From contig ABCO01000004.1 in the NCBI GenBank assembly GCA_000170815.1, positions 124,001 to 188,000 of the forward strand: a stretch of DNA of 64,000 nucleotides. Reading direction: 5' to 3'. Position numbers and translations under genes: made by a program. Positions 62,594-64,000 of the stretch are shown here, piece after piece (within the stretch, counting starts at the first letter, position 1; each line of letters begins with the position of its first letter). The notes below the pieces were generated by a model. It ran no database searches. It saw only the letters and a list, made by a program, of their open reading frames with translations, and was not told the DNA's origin. This stretch comes from an unidentified eubacterium SCB49. GTDB taxonomy: Bacteria > Bacteroidota > Bacteroidia > Flavobacteriales > Flavobacteriaceae.

Positions 62594-63877
62594 TTACCTC
62601 TTATCTACTATTCTATTCAATTTTCCTCCTTGACTACGAGGTATTGAATTTGGATTTTTGAGCATCACGCCCATGGTTAAACCGACACTATTTTTAATCT
62701 TTTTAATTAATTGTTGCTTCAATGCTAAACTTTCAACATCAACACCAGAAACAACTTCTACAGCAACTGTAACTCCATCCATTATTCCTTTTTTCTCAAC
62801 AATTAATTGATAAATTGGACTTAAAGAAGGAAATTCATGTATCACTTCTTCCACTTGCGTATGAAATAAGTTAACTCCCCTAATTATCAACATATCATCA
62901 GACCTTCCTTTAATAGAAGACATTTTAATATGTGTCCGTTTTGAATTTGGATCATAATTAATAGAACAAATATCATTTGTCCAATACCTTAAAACTGGAA
63001 AAGCTTCTTTAGTTAGCGTCGTAAACACTAACACACCTTCTTCTCCATAAGGTAAAGGCAATCCTGTATCTCTATCTACAACTTCAGGGAAGAAATGATC
63101 TTCCCAAATATAACTTCCCGTTCCTTTTTCTTCAAAATCTTCTTGTGATACTCCAGGGCCTATTATTTCACTTAAACCATAAATATTTGTAGCACTTACA
63201 TTTAAACCTTGTTCTACTTGAGTTCTAATAGCTTCTGTCCATGGTTCTGCTCCAAGTACTGCATATTTGACAGCTAAATCTTTAGAGTCAATATTATTTT
63301 TAATTAATGCTTCAGATAATGTTTGTGCATAAGAAGGTGTACAGCATATCATATCAGGTTTAAAATCCTGAAGAATGGTTAGTTGTCGTTCTGTCATTCC
63401 GCCAGAAACTGGAATTACCGCCATACCTAATTTGGTGGCACCACCATGAATTCCTAATCCACCTGTAAACAAACCATAACCATAGGCATTATGCAACTTC
63501 ATACCAGGTCTTGCACCTGCACAAGCTAAAGATCTTGCAACTACCTCATCAAAAACATCTAAATCTGCTTTTGTATACCCTACAACAGTTGGTTTACCTG
63601 TTGTACCACTTGAAGCATGAATTCTACTAATCTCATTTAAAGGCTTAGCAAACATTTTATACGGATAATTATCTCTTAAATCTGTTTTTTTAGTGAATGG
63701 AATTTTATGAAGATCGTCTATTGAATTAATATCATTTGGAGAAAGTCCAATCACATCAAATTGATTTTTATAAAACGGAACTGTCTTATAAAGCCGCTGT
63801 ACTAAAGCAGTAAGTCGAGTATTTTGCAATGCCCGTAGCTCTCGTAATGGCAAGGTTTCTATATTTTTATTATACAT
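62594..63877 (-). CDS. paaK: Phenylacetate-CoA ligase
   Basis: 427 aa, AMP-forming acyl-CoA ligase family of PaaK size. ATP loop IHASSGTTGKPTVVGYTK (~89-106), AYGYGLFTGGLGIHGGATKLG, the adenine motif NIYGLSEIIGPG, and the C-terminal RGRSDD-like SSIKGRSDDMLIIRGVNLFHTQ and SQGGKLNRIV. It activates phenylacetate, but related enzymes act on other aryl acids; no other paa genes are visible. It starts 40 nt after the stop of the GMC oxidoreductase gene, so the two may form an operon. Confidence 0.88.
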   Translation of the reverse strand: MYNKNIETLPLRELRALQNTRLTALVQRLYKTVPFYKNQFDVIGLSPNDINSIDDLHKIPFTKKTDLRDNYPYKMFAKPLNEISRIHASSGTTGKPTVVGYTKADLDVFDEVVARSLACAGARPGMKLHNAYGYGLFTGGLGIHGGATKLGMAVIPVSGGMTERQLTILQDFKPDMICCTPSYAQTLSEALIKNNIDSKDLAVKYAVLGAEPWTEAIRTQVEQGLNVSATNIYGLSEIIGPGVSQEDFEEKGTGSYIWEDHFFPEVVDRDTGLPLPYGEEGVLVFTTLTKEAFPVLRYWTNDICSINYDPNSKRTHIKMSSIKGRSDDMLIIRGVNLFHTQVEEVIHEFPSLSPIYQLIVEKKGIMDGVTVAVEVVSGVDVESLALKQQLIKKIKNSVGLTMGVMLKNPNSIPRSQGGKLNRIVDKR

Positions 63878-63917
63878 AAATTAATAAATTATATTTATCG
63901 ATAAAGATAAAAGGACA

Positions 63918-64000
63918 TTAGCTATTTAAAATCATATCTGCAGCTTTTTCACCAATCATTATAGTTGGAGCATTAGTATTTCCGGAAACAACAGCTGGCA
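63918..64000 (-). CDS. GMC-family oxidoreductase (choline dehydrogenase-like), 3' end only
   Basis: Only the last ~27 codons are in the window. The minus strand reads PAVVSGNTNAPTIMIGEKAA then DMILNS and a stop. The N-T-N-A-P-T-IMIGEKAAD stretch is the conserved C-terminus of GMC flavoproteins such as choline dehydrogenase. Substrate cannot be told. Upstream of paaK on the same strand. Confidence 0.8.
   Translation of the reverse strand, partial: PAVVSGNTNAPTIMIGEKAADMILNS

Noticed and set aside
1..64000. CRISPR array, prophage, IS element or restriction/defence island
   Set aside because: No regular repeat-spacer series, transposase, integrase or phage-like gene is present; nearly all genes are core metabolic, respiratory or ribosomal.

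Overview
The window is AT-rich chromosomal DNA of a member of the Flavobacteriaceae (Bacteroidota), probably marine. Four signs support this: promoters of the Bacteroidota type (a TAnnTTTG -7 box, often with a TTTG-like -33 box), almost no Shine-Dalgarno sequences, type IX secretion (SprA plus proteins with C-terminal sorting domains), and an alternative complex III (Act) cluster next to an aa3-type oxidase. Nearly all the DNA is coding. I see no phage, insertion sequence or CRISPR array, and the core genes look intact.

Layout. 1-8 kb, minus strand: the 5' part of sprA behind ruvA, then NADP malic enzyme, and a ruvB-P450-queG operon. 8-10.4 kb: a small META lipoprotein and a T9SS-exported trypsin-like protease. 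10.6-22.3 kb, minus strand: one respiratory operon, actA-B-C-D-E-F-ctaC-ctaD. 22.5-27.8 kb: a SPOR protein, then rimP-nusA-infB behind a candidate attenuator. 28-35 kb: universal stress protein, tRNA-Gln, a DUF2723 membrane protein with a polysaccharide deacetylase, a cysteine-depleted thioredoxin and a membrane metallophosphoesterase. 35.4-38.9 kb: a TPR histidine kinase and a LytTR regulator with paired direct repeats, then a 0.7 kb gene-free stretch with an orphan terminator and a tRNA-like relic. 38.9-49.9 kb: an S46 dipeptidyl-peptidase (DPP11-like), DNA polymerase I, a secreted PETase-like alpha/beta hydrolase with a T9SS tail, an unnamed protein with kinase-like motifs, and pyruvate carboxylase. 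50-53 kb: rplM-rpsI and rpsB-tsf with a structured leader. 53-64 kb: a small lipoprotein, a periplasmic esterase, an atypical LuxR-type regulator, panD with a flippase-like gene, panC, a half-length glycogen-synthase-like protein, a DUF4270 lipoprotein, glmS, paaK, and the 3' end of a GMC oxidoreductase.

How the genes fit together. The act/cta operon encodes quinol to cytochrome c to O2 electron transfer. SprA forms the outer-membrane T9SS channel that would export the protease at 8.8 kb and the PETase-like hydrolase at 44.1 kb. Together with DPP11 these fit a lifestyle of degrading polymers and peptides. Malic enzyme and pyruvate carboxylase connect C3 and C4 pools, panC/panD supply coenzyme A, and glmS supplies amino sugars.

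The most interesting items are the PETase-like hydrolase, the kinase-like unnamed gene, the LytTR-associated 20-bp-period repeats with a candidate small RNA, the possible rimP-nusA-infB attenuator and rpsB leader, and a recurrent use of TTG/GTG starts directly behind an upstream stop codon.
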